From: Myxococcota bacterium
GTDB taxonomy: Bacteria; Myxococcota_A; Bradymonadia; UBA7976; UBA1532
Length of the DNA stretch: 64,000 nt
Direction: 5' to 3'
NCBI GenBank assembly: GCA_963169045.1
Contig: CAUJDF010000079.1
Span: forward strand, 62,001 to 126,000
Shown one piece after another: positions 17,876 to 28,736 of the stretch; position 1 is the stretch's first letter, and each line of letters begins with the position of its first letter. The position numbers were made by a program, and so were the translations under genes. The notes beneath the pieces were generated by a model. The model was not told where the DNA came from. It made no database searches and worked only from the letters and a program-made list of their open reading frames with translations.

Positions 17876-18355
17876 TTGGCCGCGCGTCCCAGGCGCTGGA
17901 AGGTGGTCGGCTGGCGCGAGTGGGTCTCGCTGCCCGGTCTCGGCGTCGATCGCATCAAGGCGAAGATCGACACCGGGGCGCGCACGTCGTCGCTCCACGC
18001 GTTCGCGCTCGAGTCGTTCGAGCGCGACGGCCAGGAGTGGGTGCGCTTCGAGGTCCACCCCGAGCAGCGCCACACCGAGGTCCGCGTCCCCGTCGAGGTG
18101 CCCGTCGTCGACCGCCGCTGGGTGAAGAGCTCCACCGGCGACCGGCAGTTCCGTCCCATCATCCACACCGACCTCGAGATCCAGGGCGAGCGCTGGACGA
18201 TCGAGGTCACCCTCACGCGCCGCGACATGATGGGCTTTCGTCTGTTGTTGGGGCGCCAGGCGCTCCGTGGACACATCGTCGTCGACCCCGGCCGCTCCTT
18301 CCTCACCCGCAAGGGGCTGCGCCACGCCGAAATCCGTCGCCCGGAGCGCGCCTGA
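17876..18355 (+). CDS. RimB-like retropepsin-fold protease (ATP-dependent zinc protease family)
   Basis: A 159-residue protein of the family annotated as ATP-dependent zinc protease (PF05618). The family has a retropepsin-like fold and includes RimB of the Pseudomonas rimABK operon. The signature aspartate segment KIDTGARTSSLHA lies at residues ~29-41, and GFRLLLGRQAL, a second conserved strand, near 120. TTG 17876 is the likely start, with GGAGGGG six bases upstream. It is immediately followed by rimK with no gap (TGA then ATG). In the known system these proteins act on poly-glutamate tails added by RimK; here that is inference from family and order. Confidence 0.85.
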   Translation: MAARPRRWKVVGWREWVSLPGLGVDRIKAKIDTGARTSSLHAFALESFERDGQEWVRFEVHPEQRHTEVRVPVEVPVVDRRWVKSSTGDRQFRPIIHTDLEIQGERWTIEVTLTRRDMMGFRLLLGRQALRGHIVVDPGRSFLTRKGLRHAEIRRPERA

Positions 18356-19255
18356 ATGCGGATCGGAATCCTCTCGCGCAAAGCGTCCCTGTACTCGACG
18401 ACCCGCCTGAAGGCGGCGGCGCTCGCCCGCGGCCACGAGGTGCGCGTCGTCGACTACACGCGCTGCTACATGGACATCGCCTCGCACCGCCCGCGGGTGC
18501 TGCTCGGCGGCACCGACCTGCACTTCGACGCGGTCGTGCCGCGCATCGGGGTGGCCTACTCGTTCTACGGCACGGCCGTCGTGCGCCAGTTCGAGATGAT
18601 GGGCGTGCGCTCGCACAACGACTCGCAGGCCATCTCGCGCTCCCACGACAAGCTGCGGGCGCTCCAGCTGCTCGCGCGCGCCGGGGTCGGCCTGCCGGTC
18701 ACCGGCTACGCGCGCCACGTGAAGGACATCGACGGCCTCGTCGAGTCCGTGGGCGGGGCGCCGCTCGTCGTCCGGCTCGTCGAGGGCCAGCAGGGCGTCG
18801 GCATCGTGCTCGCCGAGACCACCAAGGCCGCCGAGTCGGTCATCGCCGCGTTCAAGCAGCTCGACGCCAACATCCTCGTCCAGGAGTTCGTCAAGGAGGC
18901 CCGCGGCGCCGACGTCCGCGCCTTCGTCGTCGGCGGCCGGGTGGTCGCCGCCATGCGGCGCCTCGCCCCGCCCGGCGAGTTCCGCACCGACGTGCCCCAC
19001 GGCGTCACCCTCGAGGCCGTCAAGCTCACCCCCGACGAGCGCCGCGCCGCCGTGCTCGCCACCCGCACGCTGGGCCTCGACGTCGCCGGCGTCGACCTCC
19101 TGCGCAGCGAGCGCGGCCCGCTCGTCATCGACGTGAACGCCTCGCCCGAGCTCGAAGACATCGAGAAGGCCACGGGCGTCGACGTGGCCGACCAGGTCAT
19201 CGCCTTCGTCGAGAAGCCGCTCGCGACGAAGAAGCGCGCCGAGGTCGCCGAATGA
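18356..19255 (+). CDS. rimK: RimK-type ATP-grasp glutamate ligase
   Basis: A 299-residue ATP-grasp ligase. RimK adds glutamate residues to the C-terminus of ribosomal protein S6 in enterobacteria and pseudomonads. Seen here: an N-terminal Rossmann-like domain ([18 protein letters not shown]), [21 protein letters not shown] at the start of the ATP-grasp fold, the lid [12 protein letters not shown], and Mg/ATP ligands in [23 protein letters not shown], where NxSPxLxxIE is the family signature. The length is normal for the family. It forms an operon with the RimB-like gene before it and the small gene after it. S6 itself is not in this window. Confidence 0.93.
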   Translation: MRIGILSRKASLYSTTRLKAAALARGHEVRVVDYTRCYMDIASHRPRVLLGGTDLHFDAVVPRIGVAYSFYGTAVVRQFEMMGVRSHNDSQAISRSHDKLRALQLLARAGVGLPVTGYARHVKDIDGLVESVGGAPLVVRLVEGQQGVGIVLAETTKAAESVIAAFKQLDANILVQEFVKEARGADVRAFVVGGRVVAAMRRLAPPGEFRTDVPHGVTLEAVKLTPDERRAAVLATRTLGLDVAGVDLLRSERGPLVIDVNASPELEDIEKATGVDVADQVIAFVEKPLATKKRAEVAE

Positions 19256-19271
19256 CGCGAAGGGAGAGCCG

Positions 19272-19607
19272 ATGAGCAGCAGCGCCACCGACGTCCTGAT
19301 CGAGCTGGTGCGGCGCCTCGACGCCGGCCGCTACGAAGACGCGCTCGCCCTGTGGGCCGTCGACCCGCTGTCGAGCGACGGCATCACCATGGACCAGTTC
19401 CGGTCCCACCTCGACCGGCGCGTCACCCGGGGGCGGACGGTCGCCGACGTGCAGCCCGTCGCCGAGACGGAGGTGCCCGAGCGCCCCGGGGACGTGCGCG
19501 CGCGCGTCCGCATCACCTACCGCGACGGCGCCACCCACGAGGGCGACCTCATCCTCACCCGCGTCGGCGGCGACTGGCGCGTGACGTCCCACGGCAGCCT
19601 GGTGTGA
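19272..19607 (+). CDS. Small NTF2-like protein, tentative
   Basis: A 111-residue soluble protein starting 16 bases after rimK, with GGGAG before the ATG. Its pattern (LVRRLDAGRYEDALALW, then four strands ending DLILTRVGGDWRVTSHGSL) is that of small NTF2/DUF4878-like cone folds, which bind ligands or act as immunity-like partners. No catalytic residues can be named. Position suggests a role with RimK and RimB. Confidence 0.6.
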   Translation: MSSSATDVLIELVRRLDAGRYEDALALWAVDPLSSDGITMDQFRSHLDRRVTRGRTVADVQPVAETEVPERPGDVRARVRITYRDGATHEGDLILTRVGGDWRVTSHGSLV

Positions 19608-19634
19608 AGGGCGCGGGGCAGGTCGCCCGCGCCG

Positions 19635-19652
19635 GGGCGGGGCGCCCCGCCC
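19635..19652. terminator. GC palindrome between convergent genes
   Basis: GGGCGGGGCGCCCCGCCC is a perfect 18-base palindrome in the 84-base gap between convergent genes. It could fold on either strand as a hairpin. No T tract follows, which is usual in very GC-rich genomes. Confidence 0.4.
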
Positions 19653-19691
19653 GAAGCCCACCCCACCCGCCGAAGATGGCGAAGCTCGAGG

Positions 19692-20258
19692 CTAACCGCG
19701 CTTGGTGAGGAGCTGCACCGTGCTCGCCGTCGGGCCCTGCGCGCCCGTCGACTCGTCGTAGCGCACCTCGGCGCCCGGCTCGAGCCGCTCGAAGTCCTCG
19801 TGCAGCACCGCGTTGCGGTGGAAGTAGATCTCGGGGCCGCCGTCGAGCGGCCGGAGGAAGCCGTACCCCTCCTCCTTGAACAGGCGCGCCACGACGGCGT
19901 GGGGCTCGGCGCGGCCCAGCTTGACCTCGTAGTTGCGCTGCTTCTGGACGAGCTCCTTCACCTGGCGCTCCATCGCCTCGAAGGTGTCCTTGATCACCTT
20001 CTTCAGGTCGGTGTGGATCGGCTCGTCCGCCGGCTCCTTGCGGGCGACGAGGTCGTGGCCGGGCGGGATGTGCACCTCGACGCGCACCCGCCAGCCGCTG
20101 CCCTCGCGCACGTGCTCCTGCGGGTGCTCGACGGCCACGCGGCACGACGTGATGTAGTCGCAGTAGCGCTCGAGGCGGTCGACCCGCTCGCGGATGAGCT
20201 GCTCGAGGGCGGGGGTGCGCTCGACCCACCGGAAGGTGAGCTCCAGAGGGACCTGCAT
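19692..20258 (-). CDS. Ribosome hibernation factor (HPF/RaiA) fused to cold-shock domain
   Basis: A 188-residue two-domain protein. Residues ~1-100 are an S30AE (HPF/RaiA) ribosome-binding domain (LELTFRWVERTPALEQLIRERVDRLERY). Residues ~118-185 are a cold-shock-type OB fold with the RNA-binding strand GYGFLRPLDGG and EIYFHRNAV. HPF domains sit in the decoding centre of idle ribosomes; the C-terminal domain replaces the dimerisation domain of long HPFs and probably binds RNA. The ATG at 20258 has AAAGGAG upstream. It lies 38 bases downstream of the hemerythrin gene on the same strand, so both may respond to the same stress. Confidence 0.9.
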   Translation of the reverse strand: MQVPLELTFRWVERTPALEQLIRERVDRLERYCDYITSCRVAVEHPQEHVREGSGWRVRVEVHIPPGHDLVARKEPADEPIHTDLKKVIKDTFEAMERQVKELVQKQRNYEVKLGRAEPHAVVARLFKEEGYGFLRPLDGGPEIYFHRNAVLHEDFERLEPGAEVRYDESTGAQGPTASTVQLLTKRG

Positions 20259-20296
20259 GCGCGCGCTCCTTTCGTGCTCTGCCCGGATCCCGGGCC

Positions 20297-20800
20297 TCAC
20301 GCCCGCGCGTCGGCGATGTCGCGCGGATCGCGGCGGCCGCTGGCCATCGCCTCGGCGCCCTTCAGACGCGCGAACCGCGTCTGACGCTGCGTCTGCATGC
20401 TGCGGGTCATCTCGGCCAGCTGGCGCTCGTCGAGCACGCGCTGCGCGATGGGGAAGAGCTCCTTCTGCACCGTGCGCGCGTGGCGTTCCACCGCGTCGGA
20501 CAGCCGGCCGAGCGCCTTGGCGAAGCCGGGGTCGTTCGCCGGCAGCGCCTCGAGCGCCTCGCACTTGCGCCGGATCTCGAGGTGCTCCTCGTGGGCGGCG
20601 CGCGCCGCGTCGAGGCCCTCGCCGACGCGGTGGAAGAGCGGCAGGAAGCAGAAGGCCTCGACCGCCTCGTAGACCCGCAGCTCGTCGCCGAGCTGGGTGC
20701 AGAGCCGTGTGCGCTCCTCGGCAGCGGTCGCCACGCGGAGCTGGTCCAGCAACTGCCGGGCCTTGTCGTGGTCGCGCCGCAGCAACTCGAATGCATCCAT
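20297..20800 (-). CDS. Hemerythrin-like HHE protein
   Basis: A 167-residue four-helix protein of the hemerythrin/HHE family, which holds a di-iron centre and senses or carries oxygen or nitric oxide. Candidate iron ligands include His in LLRRDHDKA, Glu/His in VEAFCFLPLFH, the HEEH pair and a His in VERHARTVQKELFP. The spacing is close to, but not identical with, the classical set. The C-terminal ~30 residues are charged and lack a fold signature. AAGGGG lies before the ATG. It is probably cotranscribed with the hibernation factor. Confidence 0.8.
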   Translation of the reverse strand: MDAFELLRRDHDKARQLLDQLRVATAAEERTRLCTQLGDELRVYEAVEAFCFLPLFHRVGEGLDAARAAHEEHLEIRRKCEALEALPANDPGFAKALGRLSDAVERHARTVQKELFPIAQRVLDERQLAEMTRSMQTQRQTRFARLKGAEAMASGRRDPRDIADARA

Positions 20801-20833
20801 GGGGCGCCCCTTGGGACGAATGATTTCGCCCCT

Positions 20834-21418
20834 TTACGAAAGCAATGGGCGTTCCAGGAAGTTGGCGAGCAGGCGGTCGCCCTCGGGGGTGAGGATGCTC
20901 TCGGGGTGGAACTGCACGCCCTCGAGGCCCAGCGCCGCGTCGCGCACGCCCATCACCTCGCCGTCCTCGCTGCGGGCGGTGACCGCCAGCGCCGGCGGCA
21001 GCGTGGCCTCGTGGATCACGAGCGAGTGATAACGCCCCGCCGTGAACGGATCGGAGAGGCCGCGGAACAGGGTGCGCCCGTCGTGGCGCACCGCCGACGT
21101 CTTGCCGTGCATCGGGCGCTGCGCGCGGCCCACCTTCGCCCCGTAGAGCAGCCCCAGGCACTGGTGGCCGAGGCACACGCCGAGGACGGGCACGCGGCCG
21201 GCGAAGGCCTCGATGACCGCCAGCGACGCGCCCGCGTCCTCGGGGCGGCCCGGTCCCGGCGACACCACCACGTGCGTCGGCGCGAGGGCGCGGCACTCGC
21301 CGACGGTGACCGCGTCGTTGCGGCGCACGCGCACGTCGGCCCCCAGCGCCTGCAGCCCCTGCACGAGGTTGAAGGTGAAGCTGTCGTAGTTGTCGATGAC
21401 CAGGACGGTCGCGATCAC
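20834..21418 (-). CDS. trpG: Anthranilate/aminodeoxychorismate synthase glutamine amidotransferase
   Basis: A 194-residue class I glutamine amidotransferase that supplies ammonia to anthranilate synthase or aminodeoxychorismate synthase. Key features: VIDNYDSFTFNLVQ at the N-terminus, oxyanion SPGPGRPEDAG, nucleophile Cys in GVCLGHQCLG, and catalytic His-Glu in GVQFHPESILT. TrpG and PabA cannot be told apart from the sequence, and no component I gene is adjacent. It begins at GTG 21418, overlapping the lipoprotein stop by four bases (GTGA), so it is translated from the FadL-lipoprotein message, an unusual context for this enzyme. Confidence 0.92.
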   Translation of the reverse strand: MIATVLVIDNYDSFTFNLVQGLQALGADVRVRRNDAVTVGECRALAPTHVVVSPGPGRPEDAGASLAVIEAFAGRVPVLGVCLGHQCLGLLYGAKVGRAQRPMHGKTSAVRHDGRTLFRGLSDPFTAGRYHSLVIHEATLPPALAVTARSEDGEVMGVRDAALGLEGVQFHPESILTPEGDRLLANFLERPLLS

Positions 21419-22332
21419 TGCTCGCACGCCGCCGGATCCGGGTCGCGCGGCGTCGCGGTGCCGGCCTCGGCGAAGAACAGCCGCGCGTCGCGGATCTCGT
21501 CGCAGCCGATGTCGCCGTCGTCGTTCAGGTCGAAGTCGTAGGCGCCGTTCCGGCCGTCGATGCGCACGAGGACGAAGCGGTTGGCCAGGAGGCTCGGCGT
21601 GACCTCGTTCGCGGTGGCGCACAGCGACTGCGTGGCCTCGAGCACCACCTTGTCGAGGTCGGCGGAGAAGGTGCCCTCGACCCGAATGCCGTCGACCACC
21701 TCGCCGGAGAGGCGCGTGCGCGTGCGCTGGACGATGTAGATCTCGCAGAGGTCGGTGCCGAGGACGAGGGTCACGCCGGGGTGGCCGTCCTCGTCCTGGT
21801 CGAAGACCCGCTCGTCCGAGGCGGTCGTCGGCAGCGGCTCGTCGAGCCCGATGGTGCGCAGGCCGAACGTCTCGAAGAGCTCGGTGCTGAAGAAGCGGTC
21901 GCCGGGCGTCGGGCCCGCGAGGATGGCCTCGAGCTTCGCCGGCGGCAGGAACTCGGCGATGCGGTCGGGCACGTACGTCTTCAGGTTGGCGATGGCGGCG
22001 CTCACCTCCTGGGTGCAGAAGCGCAGGTTCTGCTTCAGGCGGCGTTCGCCGTCGCCGCCGCCGGGGCCCAGGTCCTCGATGTCGACCGTGTACCAGGTCC
22101 AGATGATCTGTTCCTTGTTCTGGCCGAGGGCGCGCAGGCACGTGGAGTTCTCGAGGAAGAGCATCCACGTGCCCGCCGGCGAGCTCAGGTCCTCGGGGGG
22201 GGCGGCGTCGCCGGCGACCGGCCCGCCGCCGTCCGCGCCGGCGTCGGTCACGTGCTGGTCGTCGAAGCGCCCGGTGCCGCGCTCGACCGAGCACGCCGCG
22301 AGCAGCGCCGTCGTGAGGAGCAGGCGCCGCAT
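21415..22332 (-). CDS. Lipoprotein, hypothetical, with Asp-rich C-terminal loop
   Basis: A 305-residue lipoprotein (lipobox LLAAC) whose ATG overlaps the FadL stop by one base. A short Gly/Asp linker precedes a soluble domain of unknown fold (TWMLFLENSTCLRALGQNKEQ onward). Near the C-terminus FDLNDDGDIGCDEIRDA resembles an EF-hand or dockerin calcium loop, and FDQDEDGHPG in mid-protein is a second Asp-rich loop. Its position between an outer-membrane fatty acid porin and an amidotransferase suggests an envelope accessory protein for the porin; this is inference. Confidence 0.75.
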   Translation of the reverse strand: MRRLLLTTALLAACSVERGTGRFDDQHVTDAGADGGGPVAGDAAPPEDLSSPAGTWMLFLENSTCLRALGQNKEQIIWTWYTVDIEDLGPGGGDGERRLKQNLRFCTQEVSAAIANLKTYVPDRIAEFLPPAKLEAILAGPTPGDRFFSTELFETFGLRTIGLDEPLPTTASDERVFDQDEDGHPGVTLVLGTDLCEIYIVQRTRTRLSGEVVDGIRVEGTFSADLDKVVLEATQSLCATANEVTPSLLANRFVLVRIDGRNGAYDFDLNDDGDIGCDEIRDARLFFAEAGTATPRDPDPAACEQ

Positions 22333-23717
22333 CAGAACACGTACCGCAGGTCGAGGCTCGTCCCGACGACGTAGCCGCCGCTGCTGAAGCCGGGGAAGCC
22401 GGGGTTGCCGGTCTGCAGGCCCTTCGTGGCGCTGGCGGGCACGCCGGGCCGGTCGACGTCGCGGTCGGGCACCTCGTCGCAGATCGCGCCGACGTCGGGC
22501 GCACAGGCCGGAAAGCCGCCCGCGGGCCGCCGCTTGTACGTGTCGGTCTGCACGAGGGCGTGGATCTGCACGCCGAAGTCGACCATCCAGCGCTCGCCGA
22601 TGCGCCGACCGGCGCCGAGCGCCACCACGAACCGATCGTTGTCGACGTAATTGGTGCGCCCCGTCTGCGGGGGCACCGGCGACGGGTGCCACGCGGCGCC
22701 GGCCCGCAGGAACGTCGTCGCCGTCGGCGCGTACTCGAAGCCCGCCGCCACGTCGACCGTGTCGTCGAAGCCGGCCTCCGCGCCGTGGTGGTCGCGCATG
22801 CGGCTCCACGCGCGGTACGTGCCCTCGGCGGTCAGCGTCACCGCGTCGAGCAGCAGCGCCGCGCCCAGCCGGAAGCGCGGCGGCGAGTAGTGCACCACCG
22901 TGTCGATGTTCTGCACGTACGGCTCGTCGGCCTCGCCGCCCTCGGTGCCGCCCAGCGTCACGTGGGAGCGCACCCGCAGGTCGAACGCGTCTTCGTCGTG
23001 GAAGCCGGCGGAGAGGCGCAGGCGGTCGATCGGCTCCACCAGCAGGCCTACGGTGAGCGCCTTCACCCAGGTCTGCTCCACGTCGAGGTTCGCGTCGACC
23101 TGGGACGGATCGGTCGGGTTCGGCGTGTACACGTACGCGTCGGTCCGGTTGCTCGGCAGGATCGTGAGGCCGATGCCGAGCGAGAGCCAGCTGCCGATGC
23201 GGTACGCCAGCGCGCCGGCGATGACCTCGGACTTCAGCCGCTCGCCGAGCATGTCGTGCTCGATGCGGTTGCCGAAGTGCTGCTCGCGCTCGTCGTCGAA
23301 GTGCGAGCTGACATGGCCGAAGCCGCCGAACGGCGCCAGCAGCAGCGCGCCGACGCGCAGGTCCTCGAGGAAGAGGGGGAAGCTGATGCCGGCCAGCAGC
23401 GCCGTCGTCGTGCGCAGCTCGTCGGTGTCGGCCCGCGGCGTCCGTCCCCCGTACCCGGGCGGGTCGTAGCCCGACGGCCGCGGGAAGAGCAGCACCGAAG
23501 AGCGGTCGAACGCGGCGACGAGGCCGATGCCGACCGACTGTTCGGCGCCGGTGAGCGCGGCGGGGTTGTGCCACACGGCGGTGTAGTCGTCGACGGCGGC
23601 GCCGACCGCGCCGGCCATGCCTTGCGCGCGCGCGCCGGCGCCGAACAGGTCGAAGGCGTTCGCGCGCGCGGCGAGCGGCGCCGCGAAGACGGCGAGGGCG
23701 AGGAGCGGCTTCTGCAC
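22332..23717 (-). CDS. FadL-family outer-membrane transport protein
   Basis: A 461-residue outer-membrane beta-barrel of the OMPP1/FadL/TodX family, which admits long-chain fatty acids or hydrophobic compounds. A signal peptide ends near ARANA. The mature N-terminus FDLFGAGARAQGMAGA followed by YTAVWHNPAALTG is the family hatch signature, and the terminal residue is Phe (DLRYVF), as in barrels inserted by BamA. GTG 23717 is the only reasonable start, although no Shine-Dalgarno is visible. First gene of a three-gene overlapping operon. Confidence 0.9.
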   Translation of the reverse strand: MQKPLLALAVFAAPLAARANAFDLFGAGARAQGMAGAVGAAVDDYTAVWHNPAALTGAEQSVGIGLVAAFDRSSVLLFPRPSGYDPPGYGGRTPRADTDELRTTTALLAGISFPLFLEDLRVGALLLAPFGGFGHVSSHFDDEREQHFGNRIEHDMLGERLKSEVIAGALAYRIGSWLSLGIGLTILPSNRTDAYVYTPNPTDPSQVDANLDVEQTWVKALTVGLLVEPIDRLRLSAGFHDEDAFDLRVRSHVTLGGTEGGEADEPYVQNIDTVVHYSPPRFRLGAALLLDAVTLTAEGTYRAWSRMRDHHGAEAGFDDTVDVAAGFEYAPTATTFLRAGAAWHPSPVPPQTGRTNYVDNDRFVVALGAGRRIGERWMVDFGVQIHALVQTDTYKRRPAGGFPACAPDVGAICDEVPDRDVDRPGVPASATKGLQTGNPGFPGFSSGGYVVGTSLDLRYVF

Positions 23718-23821
23718 GCGGCAGAGATACCCGGCCGGCCCGGGGCCCTGTCAAGCGTGCGCCTTGAGTCCTTGCCCCGAACCGTGGATCTTGTAGCCCC
23801 GAATCGCCACGGAGGGGGGAC

Positions 23822-26128
<2,307 letters not shown>

Positions 26129-26137
26129 GGAGACAGC

Positions 26138-27160
26138 GTGAACGTTCTGCTCGTCGGTGCCGGCGCGGTCGGCCAGGTCTACGGCCGCCACCTGCAGAAG
26201 GGCGGCGCCCGCGTCGCCTTCTTCGTCAAGCCGAAGTACGCCGAGGAGGCGCGGCGCGGCTTCACGATGTACCCGGTCGCCCGCCGCGACCGGTGGGACG
26301 CGGTGCGCTTCGAGGGCTTCGACGTCGTGACCGATCTCGAGGGCGTCGCCGCGCGGCGCTGGGACCAGGTCTGGCTGTGCGTCTCCTCGCCGGCGCTCGC
26401 CGGGGCGTGGCTGGCGCCGTTCCTGAAGGCCGCGGGCGCGGCCGGGCCGGGAACGCTGGTGACGCTGCAGCCCGGCCTGCTCGATCGCCAGGCGCTCGCC
26501 GCGCACTGGCCCGAGGCGCGCCTCGTCTCCGGCCTCATCACGCTCATCGCCTGGCAGGCGCCGCTGCCGGGCCACGCCGAGCCCCGGGTCCCGGGCGTCG
26601 CGTACTGGTTCCCGTTCGGCACGCCCAACCCGTTCGGCGGCCCGCCGGACCTGGCCCGGGACGTCGCCGACGCGCTGCGCGTCGGCGGCTGCCCGGCGTC
26701 GGTCTCCGAAGACGTCGCGCGGCAGGGGGCGCTCGGCTCGTCGGCGCTCATCCCGCTCATCGCCGGGCTCGAGGTGGCCGGCTGGTCGTTCGCCGCGCTG
26801 CAGCACGATCCCATCCTCGCCATCGCGGCGGCGGCGGCCCGCGAGGCCGCGCGCATCGCCGGCGCCCACGTCGGCGGCTCGGCGGGTCCCGCGCCGCTGC
26901 TGCTGCGGCCGGGCCTCGTGCGCGCGCTCCTCCCGATCCTGCCGAAGGCCGTGCCCTTCGACCTCGAGACCTACCTCGCCTATCACTTCACCAAGGTGGG
27001 CGACCAGACGCAGCTGATGCTCGCGACCTATGCCGCGCGCGGCCGCGCGCTCGGACAGCCGGTCGGCGCCATCGAGGCGCTGGCGGAGCGCCTCGCGGCG
27101 AGCCGCGCCGCCGGGCTCAAACGAGCCCCAGACGCTCCCGGCACGTCTGTCGCAGGCTGA
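26138..27160 (+). CDS. Ketopantoate reductase-family oxidoreductase
   Basis: A 340-residue NAD(P)-dependent oxidoreductase of the ApbA/PanE family. The N-terminal Rossmann fold is clear (VLLVGAGAVGQVYGRHL), but the C-terminal domain is diverged, and the Lys-Asn pattern typical of PanE is not obvious. Pantothenate synthesis therefore cannot be assumed. It starts at GTG 26138 with GAGGAG upstream, nine bases after the TSP3 lipoprotein. Its 3' end overlaps the convergent gene by 44 bases. Confidence 0.75.
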   Translation: MNVLLVGAGAVGQVYGRHLQKGGARVAFFVKPKYAEEARRGFTMYPVARRDRWDAVRFEGFDVVTDLEGVAARRWDQVWLCVSSPALAGAWLAPFLKAAGAAGPGTLVTLQPGLLDRQALAAHWPEARLVSGLITLIAWQAPLPGHAEPRVPGVAYWFPFGTPNPFGGPPDLARDVADALRVGGCPASVSEDVARQGALGSSALIPLIAGLEVAGWSFAALQHDPILAIAAAAAREAARIAGAHVGGSAGPAPLLLRPGLVRALLPILPKAVPFDLETYLAYHFTKVGDQTQLMLATYAARGRALGQPVGAIEALAERLAASRAAGLKRAPDAPGTSVAG

Positions 27161-27623
27161 GCATCTCGGCGGTCGGCCCCGCCTTCGCACCCGCGATCAG
27201 CGCCTCGACCTCGCCGAGCGCCTCGACCCATTGGCCGGCCTCGACGTGGTCGCGCACCGTCTTCAGCCGGTACTGCGTCGTGAACGGCGCGACCTCGATC
27301 GCGCGCCGCACGTTCTCTCGCAGCGGGTGCTGCGCCGCCACGGCGCGCGCCTCCTCGAGCCGATTGCCGAGCACGTAGGCCAGCGCCTGCGACTCGGGCC
27401 GCCCCAGCGCCGCGTACACCGCCGCCGCCGCGTCGAAGTCGCGGGCCTGCATCAGCACCTGCCCGAGCAGCTCGCGGCTCGCCGTGTCCTCGCGCCCCTC
27501 GAGCAGGGCGCGCGCCTCGTCGAGCCGGCCCGCGGCGAGCGCGGCGCGGACGGGCGCCAGCGGATCGGCCGGGGGCGGCGGGGGCGCCTTCTTCGGCACG
27601 CGCTTCTTGAGCTTCTTGACCAT
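27117..27623 (-). CDS. Small TPR-like protein with Lys-rich N-terminus
   Basis: A 168-residue helical protein with two or three TPR-like helix pairs (LAAGRLDEARALLEGRE, YAALGRPESQALAYVLGNRLEEARAV). It begins MVKKLKKRVPKKAPPPPPA, which resembles the start of an unrelated small protein at 52203. No signal peptide. Convergent with the preceding gene. Function unknown. Confidence 0.65.
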   Translation of the reverse strand: MVKKLKKRVPKKAPPPPPADPLAPVRAALAAGRLDEARALLEGREDTASRELLGQVLMQARDFDAAAAVYAALGRPESQALAYVLGNRLEEARAVAAQHPLRENVRRAIEVAPFTTQYRLKTVRDHVEAGQWVEALGEVEALIAGAKAGPTAEMLSLRQTCRERLGLV

Positions 27624-27685
27624 GCCCGGACGCTATGCGGGCGCCGCCGGGCGGTCAAACTCGTGCGCGTGTTAGGCTCGCGCCG

Positions 27686-28600
27686 ATGTCGAAGCCGATC
27701 GTGCACGTGGTGGTGGGCCTCCTGGGCTCGGGCAAGACGACGCTGCTCGAGCACCTGCTCGCCACGCCCCTCCCCGAGGGCCGCCCGGCGGTGCTCGTGG
27801 GCGAGCTCGCGGAGCTGGGCTTCGACGGCGAGCGTCTGCGCGGCGCGGCCGAGGTCGTGGAGATCGCCGGCGCCGGACCGGAGGCCGCCGCCCGCTACGC
27901 GCGGGCGCTGCGTGTCCTGCTCGAGGCGGGCACGCGCCGCGTGATCGTCGAGGCCAGCGGCGCCGCCGACGCCGCCCGCCTGCTCGCCGCGTTCGACGCG
28001 GACGAGGCCCTGCGCCACGCCGTGACCTGGGGCCGCACTGTCACCGTGATCGACGCCGGCGCCTTCGCGGGCCTCCACGCCGACTTCAGCGTCGCGCTCG
28101 ACGCGCAGATCCGCCTCGCCGACGTCGTCGTGCTCAACAAGACCGACCGCCTGCGCGACCCCGCCGCGCTCGAGGCCCACGTCGCCGCCGTGAATCCGGG
28201 GGCCGAGGTCGTCGCCGCCTACATGGGCCAGGTGCCGCCGGCGGTCGTCTTCGCCCCGCGCCCCGGCGGCCGCCTGCCGGGCGCGCCCGGCGCGCCGGCC
28301 CACGAGCTCGAGGCGTTCGTGTACCGGACCGGCCGCCGCTGCTTCGACCGCGCCCACCTCGGCCACGCGCTGCTGAACGCGCCGCGCCTGGCCGGCGCCC
28401 GGCTCGCGCGCGTGAAGGGCGTCGTCCGCGCGCACGCCGCCACGTGGACGGTCAACGGCGTGCCGGGCCAGCTCGACTGGATGCCGGCGCCCGCCGAGCG
28501 CGACACCGCCGTGGTCTTCATCGGCGCCGGACTGCGCGCGGCCGAGCCGGCCATCCGCGCCGCGCTCGACACGGAGCTCGACCGGCAGGCCCGCGGCTGA
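27686..28600 (+). CDS. COG0523 (CobW-like) GTPase
   Basis: A 304-residue G3E GTPase of the COG0523 family, proteins that insert metals or help metal homeostasis. Walker A GLLGSGKTTLLE at residue ~11, Walker B-like VIVEASGAADAARLL, and NKTD as the base-specificity loop. A CobW C-terminal domain follows from ~205 (HELEAFVYRTGRRCFDRAHLGHAL). The CxCC metal-binding motif normally present after the GE loop is missing; the equivalent stretch reads VEIAGAGPE. The metal is therefore unclear. ATG 27686; upstream in-frame starts lack support. Confidence 0.85.
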   Translation: MSKPIVHVVVGLLGSGKTTLLEHLLATPLPEGRPAVLVGELAELGFDGERLRGAAEVVEIAGAGPEAAARYARALRVLLEAGTRRVIVEASGAADAARLLAAFDADEALRHAVTWGRTVTVIDAGAFAGLHADFSVALDAQIRLADVVVLNKTDRLRDPAALEAHVAAVNPGAEVVAAYMGQVPPAVVFAPRPGGRLPGAPGAPAHELEAFVYRTGRRCFDRAHLGHALLNAPRLAGARLARVKGVVRAHAATWTVNGVPGQLDWMPAPAERDTAVVFIGAGLRAAEPAIRAALDTELDRQARG

Positions 28601-28736
28601 GAGGGGGTTCCCATGAGAGTGCCGGCTGCGCGAACCGCTGCGCCGCGCCGTTCGGCGTCACCTGCAGGGCTTCGCCCGAGCTCTGAGCGCCGCCCCCGAA
28701 CGATGCGTGCAGGGGAGCGGCCGCGGCGACGGGGGC

